The notes beneath the pieces are model-generated. The model did not search any database, had not been told where the DNA came from, and worked only from the letters and a program-made list of their open reading frames with translations. This document shows positions 47,648 through 57,867 of a stretch of DNA of 64,000 nt, piece by piece. The translations under genes and the position numbers were made by a program. The DNA comes from Hydrogenophaga flava NBRC 102514 (lineage in GTDB: Bacteria; Pseudomonadota; Gammaproteobacteria; Burkholderiales; Burkholderiaceae_C): contig NZ_BCTF01000006.1 in NCBI RefSeq assembly GCF_001571145.1, forward strand, positions 122,410-186,409, in the 5' to 3' direction. Every line of letters begins with the position of its first letter. Within the stretch, counting starts at the first letter, position 1.

Positions 47648-49510
47648 ATGAGCCTGCGCCCCACCATCGACTTTCTGCTCAACGACTGGCTGTCGGTTGA
47701 GCGCCTGAACCAGCGCGAGCGGTTCAGCGACCACAGCCGCGAGACCTTCGACGCGGTGCTCGACACCTGCGAGCGCATCGCGCGCGAGAAGTACGCGCCC
47801 TTCAACCGGCTGGTGGACACGCAGGAGCCACACTTCGACGGCGAGAAGGTCATCCTGCCGCAGGCCACGCACGACGCACAGAAGGCCTACGCCGAGAGCG
47901 GCATGCTGAGTGCGGCGCAGGACTATGACATCGGCGGCATGCAGCTGCCGTACACGGTAGAGGCCGCGGCCAATGCCTTCTTCGCGATGGCCTCGGTCTC
48001 CATCGGCAGCGGCCTGCTCACGGTGGGCAATGCCAACCTGCTGATGGCCCACGGCAGCGAGACGCAGAAGCGGGTGTTTGCGCTCAACGAGTTCTCTGGC
48101 CGCTGGTCGGGGACCATGTGCCTCTCCGAGCCGCAGGCCGGTTCGTCGCTGAGCGACGTGGCGACGCGTGCGGTGCCCGATGGGGCTGGCTTCGAAAGCG
48201 ACCCGCTGGGCCCGCGCTACCGCCTCAAGGGCAACAAGATGTGGATCTCGGCCGGCGAACACGAGCTGACCGAGAACATCATCCACCTGGTGCTCGCCAA
48301 GATCCCCGACGAGCACGGCAAGCTGGTGCCGGGCACCCGCGGCATCTCGCTGTTCATCGTGCCCAAGAAGCTGGTGGACACCGACGGCCACCTGACTGGC
48401 GAGCGCAACGACGTGGCGCTGGCTGGCCTGAACCACAAGTGCGGCTGGCGCGGCACCACCAACACGCTGCTGAACTTCGGCGAGGGCAAGTACCCGGTGC
48501 GGGGGGAGAGTGGCGGTGGCCTGGACGGCGCCGGCGCCGGCGCCGGTGCCGGCGCCGTGGGCTACCTCGTCGGCCAGCCCGGCAAGGGCCTGCAGTGCAT
48601 GTTCCACATGATGAACGAGGCCCGTATCGGTGTGGGCATGGCGGCCACCATGCTGGGCATGGCGGGCTACCACGCGAGCCTGGACTACGCGAAGAACCGA
48701 CCACAGGGACGGCCGGTGACATCGGGCGGAAAAGACGCCGCCGCCCCGCAGGTCCGCATCATCGAACACGCCGACGTCAAGCGCATGCTGCTGGCGCAGA
48801 AGAGCTACGCCGAAGGCGCGCTGGCGCTGGAGCTGTACTGCGCCCGCCTGGTCGATGAACAGCACACCGGCGCGCCCGAGGCGGCGGACGACGCGCGCCT
48901 GCTGCTCGAAGTGCTGACCCCGATTGCCAAGAGCTGGCCCAGCGAGTGGTGTCTCGAAGCCAACTCGCTGGCGATCCAGGTGCACGGCGGCTACGGCTAC
49001 ACGCGCGACTTCCCGGTCGAGCAGTACTGGCGCGACAACCGGCTGAACATGATCCACGAGGGCACACACGGCATCCAGGACATGGACCTGCTGGGCCGCA
49101 AGGTGCTGATGGAAAACGGCAAGGGCCTGCAGCTGCTGGCCGGGCGGATCAACGCGACCATCGAACGCGCCATCCAGGTGCCCGAACTCGCCGCGCACGC
49201 CAACGCCCTGGGCAAGGCCCTGCAGGACGTGGGCGCCACGACCAAAGCCGCCTGGGCCACCGCCAACCCCACCGAGGTCCTGGCCAATGCCGTGCCCTAC
49301 CTGCAGGCCTTCGGCCACACGGTGCTGGCCTGGATCTGGCTCGACGTGGCCCTGGCCGCGCACGCATCGGCCGACAGCCCCGCGCGCACCGGCCGCCTGG
49401 CCGCCGCGCGCTTTTTCTTCCACTACGAACTGCCCAAGATCGGCGCCTGGCTGCAGGTGGTGCGCACGCGCGACCTGACCTGCGCCGATCTGGCCGAAGA
49501 CGCTTTCTGA
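47648..49510 (+). CDS. acyl-CoA dehydrogenase (long form)
   Basis: FAD enzyme of 620 residues introducing a double bond into an acyl-CoA. The dehydrogenase core shows MCLSEPQAGSSLSDV, WISAGEHELTENI and IQVHGGYGYTRDFPVEQYWRD, as in the FadE-like long dehydrogenases with C-terminal domain. A Gly/Ala stretch (GAGAGAGAGAVGY, about residue 296) encoded by a GGCGCC repeat is in the middle loop. It starts 28 bases after the Bug gene. Acyl chain unknown. Confidence 0.9.
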   Translation: MSLRPTIDFLLNDWLSVERLNQRERFSDHSRETFDAVLDTCERIAREKYAPFNRLVDTQEPHFDGEKVILPQATHDAQKAYAESGMLSAAQDYDIGGMQLPYTVEAAANAFFAMASVSIGSGLLTVGNANLLMAHGSETQKRVFALNEFSGRWSGTMCLSEPQAGSSLSDVATRAVPDGAGFESDPLGPRYRLKGNKMWISAGEHELTENIIHLVLAKIPDEHGKLVPGTRGISLFIVPKKLVDTDGHLTGERNDVALAGLNHKCGWRGTTNTLLNFGEGKYPVRGESGGGLDGAGAGAGAGAVGYLVGQPGKGLQCMFHMMNEARIGVGMAATMLGMAGYHASLDYAKNRPQGRPVTSGGKDAAAPQVRIIEHADVKRMLLAQKSYAEGALALELYCARLVDEQHTGAPEAADDARLLLEVLTPIAKSWPSEWCLEANSLAIQVHGGYGYTRDFPVEQYWRDNRLNMIHEGTHGIQDMDLLGRKVLMENGKGLQLLAGRINATIERAIQVPELAAHANALGKALQDVGATTKAAWATANPTEVLANAVPYLQAFGHTVLAWIWLDVALAAHASADSPARTGRLAAARFFFHYELPKIGAWLQVVRTRDLTCADLAEDAF

Positions 49511-49535
49511 ACCTTCCCATTCCAAGGAGACACCA

Positions 49536-50327
<792 letters not shown>

Positions 50328-50753
50328 GTGAAGTTCTCGGTCCACATCCCCTTCGTCGAGCTGCTCGGCTTCGAACTGCAGAAGTTCGAGGGCGGCGAAG
50401 CCACGATCTGCTTCGACCCCAAGCCCGAGCACCAGAACTCGTTCAACGTGGTGCACGGCGGCGCCAGCATGACCCTGCTGGATGTGGTGATGGCGCACGC
50501 GGCGCGTTCGGTGGAGCCGGCCATGGGCTGCGTGACGGTGGAGATGAAGACCAGCTTCATGCGGCCCGCCAAGGGGGCGCTCACGGCGCACGGCACGCTG
50601 CTGCACCGCACGCCCACCATGGCCTTCACCGAAGGCCGCATCGTGGACGCGGCGGGCAAGCTTTGCGCCCACGCCACCGGCACCTTCAAGTTCGTGCCGC
50701 GCCTGCCGGTGGGCAAGTCCACCCACGAACTGAACCCTCTCAAGACCGACTGA
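50328..50753 (+). CDS. PaaI-type hotdog thioesterase
   Basis: Acyl-CoA thioesterase-like protein of 141 residues with the hotdog signature HQNSFNVVHGGASMTLLDVVMA and a later VEMKTSFMRPAKG. It probably releases CoA from dead-end acyl-CoAs during catabolism. GTG start directly after the SDR stop; its own stop overlaps the next ATG (TGATG). Confidence 0.88.
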   Translation: MKFSVHIPFVELLGFELQKFEGGEATICFDPKPEHQNSFNVVHGGASMTLLDVVMAHAARSVEPAMGCVTVEMKTSFMRPAKGALTAHGTLLHRTPTMAFTEGRIVDAAGKLCAHATGTFKFVPRLPVGKSTHELNPLKTD

Positions 50754-51550
50754 TGAGCACTGCCAACACTCCCGTCGCCTTTGTCACCGGCGCCGCCCGC
50801 GGCATCGGCCTGGCCATCGCGCGCTGGTTCTTCCACCAGGGCCACCGCGTCGCGGTGATCGACAACGACGCGCCGACGCTGACCGCCACCGAAACCACGC
50901 TGCGCGCCGAACTCGGCGACCGCGCCGACCACCTGCTGGTGATCCACGGCGACGTCTCCGACGCGGCGCAGGTCGCCGCCGCGGTGCAGCGCATCGAGCA
51001 GACCTTCGGCCGGCTCGATGCCCTGGTGAACAACGCGGGCGTCGCCACCTTCAAGCCGATTGGCGAGACCAGCTTCGACGAGTGGCGCTGGGTGATGGCG
51101 ACCAACCTCGACGGCCCCTTCCTGTGTGTGCAGGCCTGCGCGCCGCTGATGCTGAAGAACGGCGGTGGTGCGGTGGTCAACATCGCCTCCATCTCGGGCC
51201 TGCGCGCCAGCACGCTGCGCGTGGCCTACGGAACCTCCAAGGCCGCGCTGATCCACCTCACGCGCCAGCAGGCGGTGGAGTACGGCAATGCCGGCATCCG
51301 CGTCAACGCCATCGCGCCCGGCCCGGTGGAAACCGAGATGGCCAAGAAAGTGCACACGCCCGCCATCCGTGCGGACTACCACGACACCATCCCCCTGGCC
51401 CGCTACGGCAGCCTGGAAGAGATCGCCAACGCGGTCGGCTTCCTGTGCAGCCCGCAGGCCAGCTACGTCAACGGCCAGGTGCTGGCGGTCGACGGCGGCT
51501 TCGACGCCGCCGGCGTCGGCCTGCCCACGCTGCGCCGCCCCGCCCCCTGA
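50753..51550 (+). CDS. SDR-family oxidoreductase
   Basis: SDR of 265 residues: TGAARGIG at the N-terminus, NNAGVATF, IASISG and YGTSK. It is of the 3-oxoacyl reductase/3-hydroxyacyl dehydrogenase type; the exact substrate is unknown. The start overlaps the thioesterase stop codon, so the two are translationally coupled. Confidence 0.9.
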   Translation: MSTANTPVAFVTGAARGIGLAIARWFFHQGHRVAVIDNDAPTLTATETTLRAELGDRADHLLVIHGDVSDAAQVAAAVQRIEQTFGRLDALVNNAGVATFKPIGETSFDEWRWVMATNLDGPFLCVQACAPLMLKNGGGAVVNIASISGLRASTLRVAYGTSKAALIHLTRQQAVEYGNAGIRVNAIAPGPVETEMAKKVHTPAIRADYHDTIPLARYGSLEEIANAVGFLCSPQASYVNGQVLAVDGGFDAAGVGLPTLRRPAP

Positions 51551-51569
51551 ACATTCCAAGGAGACTTCC

Positions 51570-52586
51570 ATGGCCACCAACCGCCAGATCCTGCTCGACA
51601 ACCGCCCCGAGGGCGAAGCCACCGTGAACAACTTCAAGCTGGTCACCACCGAAACCCCGCCGCTCCAGGACGGGCAGGTGCTGGTGCGCCACCACTTCCT
51701 CAGCCTGGACCCGTACATGCGCGGCCGCATGAACGACAGCAAGAGCTACGCCGCCTCGCAGCCGCTGGGCGAGGTGATGATCGGCGGCACCGTCGGCGAG
51801 GTGGTCGAGTCGCGCCATCCGAAGTTCCTCAACGGTGACCGCGTGGTCGGCATGGGCGGCTGGCAGGAGTACAGCGTGGTCGACGCGCTGCAACCCGGCG
51901 CACTGCGCAAGGTCGACACCACGCACGTGCCGCTGTCCTACTACCTCGGCGCGGTCGGCATGCCGGGCGTGACGGCCTGGTACGGCCTGGTGAAGATCAT
52001 CAACCCGAAGGCCGGCGAGACCATGGTCATCAGCGCCGCCACCGGTGCGGTGGGCAGCGCCTTCGGTGCGCTGGCCAAGGAGCGCGGCTGCCGCGTGGTC
52101 GGCATCGCGGGCGGGCCGGAGAAGTGCGAGTACGCGGTCAAGGAACTGGGCTTCGACGCCTGCATTGATTACAAGCTGCACAAGGACATGTACAGCCTGG
52201 CCAAGGCGCTCAAGCAGGAGTGCCCGAACGGCATCGACGGCTACTTCGAGAACGTGGGCGGCATGGTGCTGGACGCCGTGCTGCTGCGCATGAACGCCTT
52301 CGGCCGCATCGCGGTCTGCGGAATGATCGCCGGCTACGACGGCCAGCCGCTGCCCCTGGCCAACCCGGCGCTGATCCTGATCAACCGCCTGAAGGTCGAA
52401 GGCTTCATCGTCAGCGAGCACATGGAGGTCTGGCCCGAGGCGCTGACCGAGCTGGGCACGCTGGTGGCGCAGGGCAAGCTGCGCCCGCGCGAGACGATCG
52501 CCCAGGGCCTGGAAAACGCGCCCGAGGCGTTCATGGGCCTGCTCAAGGGCAAGAACTTCGGCAAGCAGCTCGTGAAGCTGGTCTGA
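51570..52586 (+). CDS. NADP-dependent MDR oxidoreductase (CurA/leukotriene B4 dehydrogenase type)
   Basis: Medium-chain reductase of 338 residues without zinc ligands, with SLDPYMRGRM near residue 50, the nucleotide segment AATGAVGSAFGALAK and YFENVGG. Family members reduce the double bond of enones or enoyl compounds with NADPH. AAGGAGA precedes the ATG. In this cluster it may remove an unsaturation that blocks beta-oxidation; this is inference. Confidence 0.88.
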   Translation: MATNRQILLDNRPEGEATVNNFKLVTTETPPLQDGQVLVRHHFLSLDPYMRGRMNDSKSYAASQPLGEVMIGGTVGEVVESRHPKFLNGDRVVGMGGWQEYSVVDALQPGALRKVDTTHVPLSYYLGAVGMPGVTAWYGLVKIINPKAGETMVISAATGAVGSAFGALAKERGCRVVGIAGGPEKCEYAVKELGFDACIDYKLHKDMYSLAKALKQECPNGIDGYFENVGGMVLDAVLLRMNAFGRIAVCGMIAGYDGQPLPLANPALILINRLKVEGFIVSEHMEVWPEALTELGTLVAQGKLRPRETIAQGLENAPEAFMGLLKGKNFGKQLVKLV

Positions 52587-52646
52587 CGGAAGGTTTGGAG
52601 TCGCTGATTCGGGCGAACAACGCGGTTGTCCCAAGGAAACAGGTCG

Positions 52647-53711
52647 ATGCTTTCGCGCCGGAATCTCCTGTGTGCAACGGCCATGGCGCCGCTGCTGACG
52701 GCCTGCGCCACCGATCTTGGGCGCTTCGGTGACGTTCCGCTCGCGGCGCTGGCGGCCCAGCGAGGCGTCCCCGCTGCCTCCTATGTGGTTCTGAAAGCAG
52801 GCAGGGCAGGGGCGCAGGAGCGCGTGTCATGCTGCCCGGTGCCAGATGCGCCGGGTGGGGACCCGGTGTTTCAGGCCGCTTCATTGACCAAACCGGTGGT
52901 GGCTTTCGCCGCGCTCCAACTTTCCAAGGGCGGACAACTCGATCTGAATGCGCCGGTCTCGCGCTACCTGCCCGATGGGTACGCCCATCGCCAGAACCCG
53001 TTCGCCCGCTCCGCAGCGCCACGTTTTGACCATGTGCCACCGGCGACGTTGAGTCGAATCCCGGTCGCGTGTCTGCTCAACCACAGCTCGGGCCTGCCGA
53101 ACTGGACAGATGGCCCCCTGTCGCCTGCGTTTGAGCCTGGCCAGCGCTGGAGCTATTCTGGTGAGGGATATGTGCTGCTGCAGGCGGTGCTGTCCGCAGT
53201 GGCCGGGCAGTCGTTCGATGCGCTCATGGACAGCCTCGTTTTCGGACCGCTGCACATGCGTGATTCGCGCATGCGTCTGACAAACGACATTCGGAACCGT
53301 GTCGTCGACGGCCATTCCTGGTGGGCTGGCAAGGTGCGGTTCGATATGGTGGAAGCCAACGCCGCAGCCTCCCTTCACACCACTGCGGCGGACTACGCAC
53401 GCCTGATGGCGGCACTGGTCTCCGATGAAAGCCTTCTGTCGCTCAGTCTGACCAACAGGGTGTCGGTGGATGCCGGACTGGGGTTGTTCTGGGGCTCCGG
53501 CTGGGGCATCGAACAGGCGGAAGGCGGACCCTACCTTTGGCAGTGGGGGAACAACCCCGGATTTCGCGCTTTTGCCATGGTCTCCACGACGTCCGGGGAC
53601 GGATTCGTGATGTTGACCAACAGCGACAAAGGCATGGCCCTGGCTGCTCCGCTTGCCCGCATGGCGGTTCCCGCAAACCACGGCGTGTTCCGCTTTCCCA
53701 TGCTGGGATAG
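52647..53711 (+). CDS. serine beta-lactamase-like hydrolase, Tat-type lipoprotein
   Basis: Class C beta-lactamase/esterase fold protein of 354 residues. The N-terminus has a twin-arginine-like SRRNLL and a lipobox LTAC (Cys20), so it should be exported and lipid-anchored. The catalytic SxxK is Ser79-Lys82 (SLTK) and YSG is at Tyr170. Such proteins are esterases or peptidases as often as lactamases. The ATG at 52647 follows AAGGAAACAGG; a TTG seven codons upstream is possible. Its GC content is lower than that of the flanking genes and it interrupts a chain of catabolic genes, so it may be an insertion. Confidence 0.8.
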   Translation: MLSRRNLLCATAMAPLLTACATDLGRFGDVPLAALAAQRGVPAASYVVLKAGRAGAQERVSCCPVPDAPGGDPVFQAASLTKPVVAFAALQLSKGGQLDLNAPVSRYLPDGYAHRQNPFARSAAPRFDHVPPATLSRIPVACLLNHSSGLPNWTDGPLSPAFEPGQRWSYSGEGYVLLQAVLSAVAGQSFDALMDSLVFGPLHMRDSRMRLTNDIRNRVVDGHSWWAGKVRFDMVEANAAASLHTTAADYARLMAALVSDESLLSLSLTNRVSVDAGLGLFWGSGWGIEQAEGGPYLWQWGNNPGFRAFAMVSTTSGDGFVMLTNSDKGMALAAPLARMAVPANHGVFRFPMLG

Positions 53712-53763
53712 ACGCCATGCCCGATGCTGTCCATGTCCCGTCAGAACTGGAGGCTCTTCGCCC

Positions 53764-55416
53764 ATGAACACGACCCACGAAGTCTTCAACCAGCCCGAGC
53801 CGCTGGTCGACGTCAACCTGTTCGACGGCAACCGGGCGATGCAGGACGCGCTGAAGTTCAATGCGCCGGCGTTGGTCACCACCCACCTGAGCGCCCTGGG
53901 CCAGCAGGTGGGCAGCGCCGAGATGCAGCAGCATGCGCGGCTGGCCAATGTGTTCACGCCGCAGCTCAAGAGCCACAGCCGCTTTGGCCACCGCATCGAC
54001 CAGGTGGAGTTCCACCCGAGCTACCACGCGCTGATGACGGCGGCCACGGCGGCGGGCCTGCACGGCACGCCGTTCTCCGACGCCGAGCAGGGCACGGGAA
54101 CGGCCCATGTCAACCGGGCTGCGGCCTTTATGCTCTTCACCGAGCTGGAGCCGTCCACCCTCTGCCCGATCTCCATGACCTATGCGGTCACGCCCGCGCT
54201 CAAGCACAACCCCGCCATCTACGCCGACTGGGCGCCGCAGCTCACCAGCCGCGCCTACGACCCGGCGCTCAAGCTCTGGAAGGACAAACCCGGCGTGACC
54301 ATGGGCATGGGCATGACCGAGAAGCAGGGCGGCTCGGACGTGCGCGCCAACACCACGCAGGCCGTGCCCGACGGCAGCGACGCCTGGGGCCAGCGCTTCA
54401 CCGTCACCGGCCACAAGTGGTTCTTCTCGGCGCCGATGTGCGACGCTTTCCTGATCCTCGCGCAGACGCCCAGCGGCCTGAGTTGCCTGTTCCTGCCGCG
54501 TGTGCTGCCGGACGGCTCGCTGAACAAACTCTTCATCCAGCGCCTGAAAGACAAGCTGGGCAACAAGGCCAACGCCAGCAGCGAAGTGGAGTTCGTGGGC
54601 GCCACCGCCTGGCTGGTGGGCGAGGAGGGCCGCGGTGTGCCGCAGATCCTGGCCATGGGCACCATGACGCGGCTCGATTGCGCGCTCGGCACCAGCGCGC
54701 TGATGCGCCAGGCGCTGTCCCTCGCGCTGAACCACACCACCCAGCGCAAGGCCTTCGGCAAGGCGCTGATCGAGCAGCCGCTGATGCAGAACGTGCTCGC
54801 CGACCTCGCGCTCGAATCCGAAGCCGCGACCGCGCTGGCCCTGCGCCTGGCGCGGAGCTTCGACCGTGCGGCGAGCGACGAACACGAGCGCGTGATGCAG
54901 CGCCTGCTCACCCCCGTGGCCAAGTTCTGGATCTGCAAGCGCGGCAGTCATTTCGCGCAGGAGGCCATGGAGTGCCTGGGCGGCAACGGCTATGTGGAAG
55001 AGGGCGGCGAGGGCATCATGGCCCGCATCTACCGCGAGATGCCGCTCAACAGCATCTGGGAAGGCGCCGGCAACATCATGGCGCTGGACCTGCTGCGCGC
55101 CTTGCGCAAGGCCGACGCCGCCGCAGCGCTGGCCCACGAACTCGCGCCCGCCAAGGGCATGCACCCCGCGCTGGACCACCTGGCCGCCAGCCTGCCCACG
55201 CGCGTGGAGCTGATGGCCACCGAGATCGAGGCCCGCCGCCTCGCGCAGGACGTGGCCCTGGCCGTGCAGGCCGCACTGCTGGCGCAGACCGCGCCGCCCG
55301 CCGTGTTCGCGGCCTTCTGCGAGTCGCGCCTGGCCGGGCACTGGGGCCACAGCTTCGGCTCGCTCGGCGCGGGTACCGACTTCGCCGCCATCCTCGCCCG
55401 CGCACAACCTCACTGA
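53764..55416 (+). CDS. acyl-CoA dehydrogenase (AidB/isovaleryl type)
   Basis: FAD enzyme of 550 residues: MGMTEKQGGSDVRANTT, HKWFFSAPMCDAFLILAQ, RKAFGKALIEQPLMQNVLADLA, ECLGGNGYVEE and NSIWEGAGNIMALDLLR are the marks of the AidB-like group. Some members act in repair of alkylated DNA, others dehydrogenate branched acyl-CoAs; the cluster context favours the latter. The ATG at 53764 is used because the preceding in-frame codons overlap the hydrolase gene. Confidence 0.85.
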   Translation: MNTTHEVFNQPEPLVDVNLFDGNRAMQDALKFNAPALVTTHLSALGQQVGSAEMQQHARLANVFTPQLKSHSRFGHRIDQVEFHPSYHALMTAATAAGLHGTPFSDAEQGTGTAHVNRAAAFMLFTELEPSTLCPISMTYAVTPALKHNPAIYADWAPQLTSRAYDPALKLWKDKPGVTMGMGMTEKQGGSDVRANTTQAVPDGSDAWGQRFTVTGHKWFFSAPMCDAFLILAQTPSGLSCLFLPRVLPDGSLNKLFIQRLKDKLGNKANASSEVEFVGATAWLVGEEGRGVPQILAMGTMTRLDCALGTSALMRQALSLALNHTTQRKAFGKALIEQPLMQNVLADLALESEAATALALRLARSFDRAASDEHERVMQRLLTPVAKFWICKRGSHFAQEAMECLGGNGYVEEGGEGIMARIYREMPLNSIWEGAGNIMALDLLRALRKADAAAALAHELAPAKGMHPALDHLAASLPTRVELMATEIEARRLAQDVALAVQAALLAQTAPPAVFAAFCESRLAGHWGHSFGSLGAGTDFAAILARAQPH

Positions 55417-55442
55417 AACCCGCTCACAAAAGGGAGACACCC

Positions 55443-56378
55443 ATGACCACGCCCATCCTCCACCACTACCCCATGTCGCCGTTTGCCGAGAAGGTGCGGC
55501 TCATGCTCGGCTTCAAGGGCCTGGCCTGGCAGAGCGTGTACATCCCCAGCGTCATGCCCAAGCCCGACGTGGTGGCGCTGACCGGCGGCTACCGCCGCAC
55601 GCCGCTGCTGCAGATCGGCGCCGACATCTGGTGCGACACGGCGCTCATTGCCACGGTGCTCGAACACCTGCAACCCGAGCCGGCACTGTTCCCCGAGCAC
55701 CTCAAAGGCATCGCGCGCATCGTGGCGCAGTGGGCCGACGGTGACCTGTTCTGGTCGGCCATGGGCTACACGCTCAGCCCCAAGGGCGCGGCCGCGATGT
55801 TCGCCAAGCAGCCGCCCGAAGCGGCCCAGGCTTTCGCGGCCGACCGCAGCGCCATGAGCGCCGGCATGACCCGCCTGCGCCCGGGCGACGCCACCAGCGC
55901 CTACCGCAGCCACCTGCGCCGTCTGGCCCACATGCTGCACGAGCAGCCCTTCCTGCTGGGCGATGCGCCCTGCATCGCCGACTTCGCCGCCTACCACCCG
56001 CTGTGGTTCAGCCGCGTGGTCAACCCCAGCATGGCCGGCATCCTGGACGCCACGCCCGGCGTGCTGGCGTGGATGGACCGCATGGCCGCCATCGGCCACG
56101 GCACGCCATCCAAGCTCACCAGCACCGAGGCGATCGCCATCGCCGCTGCGGCCGAGCCGGCGCCGCTGCCCGACGAAGCCTTTCAGGACGACCACGGCAT
56201 TGCGCTGGGCAGCCGCGTGACGGTGGCCGCGCAGAGCTTCGGCACCGAGACCACCGAGGGCACGCTGGTCGCCGCCACGCGCACCCACTACACGCTCGCG
56301 CGCACCGACGACCGGGCCGGCCGCCTGCACGTACATTTCCCACGCATCGGATATGTACTGAAGGAAGTGAAAGCTTGA
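55443..56378 (+). CDS. glutathione S-transferase family protein with C-terminal extension
   Basis: Protein of 311 residues. The N-terminal thioredoxin-like GST domain (HHYPMSPFAEKVRLML and GYRRTPLLQIGADIWCDTALI) is followed by a helical GST C-domain to about residue 225 and an extra 80-residue domain (GIALGSRVTVAAQSFGTETTEG). Several Burkholderiales GST-like proteins with this tail occur in acyl-CoA clusters; the reaction is not known. AGGGAGA precedes the ATG. Confidence 0.8.
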   Translation: MTTPILHHYPMSPFAEKVRLMLGFKGLAWQSVYIPSVMPKPDVVALTGGYRRTPLLQIGADIWCDTALIATVLEHLQPEPALFPEHLKGIARIVAQWADGDLFWSAMGYTLSPKGAAAMFAKQPPEAAQAFAADRSAMSAGMTRLRPGDATSAYRSHLRRLAHMLHEQPFLLGDAPCIADFAAYHPLWFSRVVNPSMAGILDATPGVLAWMDRMAAIGHGTPSKLTSTEAIAIAAAAEPAPLPDEAFQDDHGIALGSRVTVAAQSFGTETTEGTLVAATRTHYTLARTDDRAGRLHVHFPRIGYVLKEVKA

Positions 56379-56866
56379 CCGGAACCACCGTTCTCCCCCG
56401 CAGCGCCCAGATCCAGTGGCGCTGCCTGCCGTTTGCCGCTCTCAGCGCCGACACCCTCTACCGCCTGCTGCGCTTGCGCAGCGAGGTGTTCGTGGTGGAA
56501 CAGAATTGCGTCTTTCTCGACATGGACGGCCTCGACGCGCAGTGCCTTCATGTTCTGGGCGAAGTCGTTGACGAGGATGGCACCGCCCACCTGCACGCCA
56601 GCACGCGCCTGGTGCCACCGGGCGCGGCCTTTGCCGAGGCCAGCATCGGCCGCGTGGTCACCGCGCCGTCCGCGCGTGGCGGCGGCATCGGCCACGCGCT
56701 GATGGCCGAGTCCGTGCGCCTGCTGGAACAGCTCTGGGGCCCGCAGCCCATCCGCATCGGTGCGCAGGCGCACCTGGAAAGTTTCTACAACCGCCACGGT
56801 TTCGTGTCGGACGACAAGCCCTACATGGAAGACGGCATCCCGCACATCGAGATGGTCCGTCGCTAG
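56375..56866 (+). CDS. GNAT-family acetyltransferase (ElaA-like)
   Basis: Protein of 163 residues of the ElaA branch of GNAT enzymes: LLRLRSEVFVVEQNCVFLDMDGLD at the N-terminus and the acetyl-CoA loop VTAPSARGGGIGHALM. TTG start codon overlaps the stop of the GST gene (TTGA) after a GAAGGAAG site, so translation is coupled. The acceptor substrate is unknown. Confidence 0.85.
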   Translation: MTGTTVLPRSAQIQWRCLPFAALSADTLYRLLRLRSEVFVVEQNCVFLDMDGLDAQCLHVLGEVVDEDGTAHLHASTRLVPPGAAFAEASIGRVVTAPSARGGGIGHALMAESVRLLEQLWGPQPIRIGAQAHLESFYNRHGFVSDDKPYMEDGIPHIEMVRR

Positions 56867-56890
56867 ACAACACCACACAGGAGACAAGAC

Positions 56891-57796
56891 GTGATTTCCG
56901 ACTTCCAAGGCAAGACCGCCGTGCTCACCGGCGCCGGTTCCGGCTTCGGCCTCGAATGCGCGCGCATCGGCGCAAAGCTGGGCATGAACCTCGTGCTGGT
57001 CGACGTGCAGCAAGACGCGCTCGACAAGGCCCGTGCCGAACTCGAAGCGGCCGGCGCACAGGTGCTGGCGCGCAAGGTGGATGTGTCCAGCGCCGAGCAG
57101 ATGGAGGCCCTGGCCCAGGCCGTACAGCAGCGCTTTGGCGCGCCGCACTTCGTCTTCAACAACGCGGGCGTGGGCTCGGGCGGTCTGGTGTGGGAGAACT
57201 CCGTCAAAGACTGGGAGTGGGTGCTGGGCGTCAACGTCTGGGGCGTGATCCACGGCGTGCGCCTGTTCACCCCCATGATGCTGGCCGCCGCCAAGGCCAA
57301 CCCCGCGTACCGCGGCCACATCGTCAACACCGCCAGCATGGCCGGCCTGCTGACCCCGCCCAACATGGGCATCTACAACGTCAGCAAACACGCTGTGGTC
57401 AGCCTCTCCGAAACCCTCTACCAGGACCTGAAGCTGGTGACGGACCAGGTCGGTGCCAGCGTGCTCTGCCCGTACTTCGTGCCCACCGGCATCAGCCAGA
57501 GCCACCGCAACAAGCCGGCCGGCCTGGCCGACGAGAAGCCCACGCAGAGCCAGCTGATCGGCCAGGCCATGAGCGACAAGGCCGTCAGCAGCGGCAAGGT
57601 GACGGCTGCCCAGGTGGCCGAGATGGTGTTCCACGCCATGCGGCACGACCAGTTCTACATCTACAGCCACCCAAAGGCCCTGGGCAACGCACAGAGCCGC
57701 TTCGACGCCATCGTCGCTGGCACCAACCCGCCCGACCCGTTTGCCGAACGGCCCGAGATTGGCGAGAACCTGCGGCAGGCGCTGCGCGCCGGGTGA
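56891..57796 (+). CDS. SDR-family oxidoreductase
   Basis: SDR of 301 residues with TGAGSGFG, NNAGVGSGG, NTASMAG and YNVSK. The longer C-terminus (about 40 residues more than classical SDRs) with NPPDPFAERPEIGENL fits a subgroup found with acyl-CoA genes. GTG start after AGGAGACAAG. Last gene of the catabolic run. Confidence 0.88.
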   Translation: MISDFQGKTAVLTGAGSGFGLECARIGAKLGMNLVLVDVQQDALDKARAELEAAGAQVLARKVDVSSAEQMEALAQAVQQRFGAPHFVFNNAGVGSGGLVWENSVKDWEWVLGVNVWGVIHGVRLFTPMMLAAAKANPAYRGHIVNTASMAGLLTPPNMGIYNVSKHAVVSLSETLYQDLKLVTDQVGASVLCPYFVPTGISQSHRNKPAGLADEKPTQSQLIGQAMSDKAVSSGKVTAAQVAEMVFHAMRHDQFYIYSHPKALGNAQSRFDAIVAGTNPPDPFAERPEIGENLRQALRAG

Positions 57797-57867
57797 TTCG
57801 GCTTGGTTCGCCGGACCTGCATGCACCGGTACACTGCTGCGGCTGAGTCCAGGCAGGAGCTGTCACT

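Noticed and set aside
48520..48560. GGCGCC tandem repeat in the long acyl-CoA dehydrogenase gene as a phase-variation tract
   Set aside because: Units keep the reading frame (Gly-Ala), and the codons differ, so it looks like a loop insertion rather than a switch.
53724..55442. Long open frame leading into the GST-family gene
   Set aside because: It covers the acyl-CoA dehydrogenase in another register and lacks domain signals; the GST gene starts at 55443 with its own ribosome binding site.
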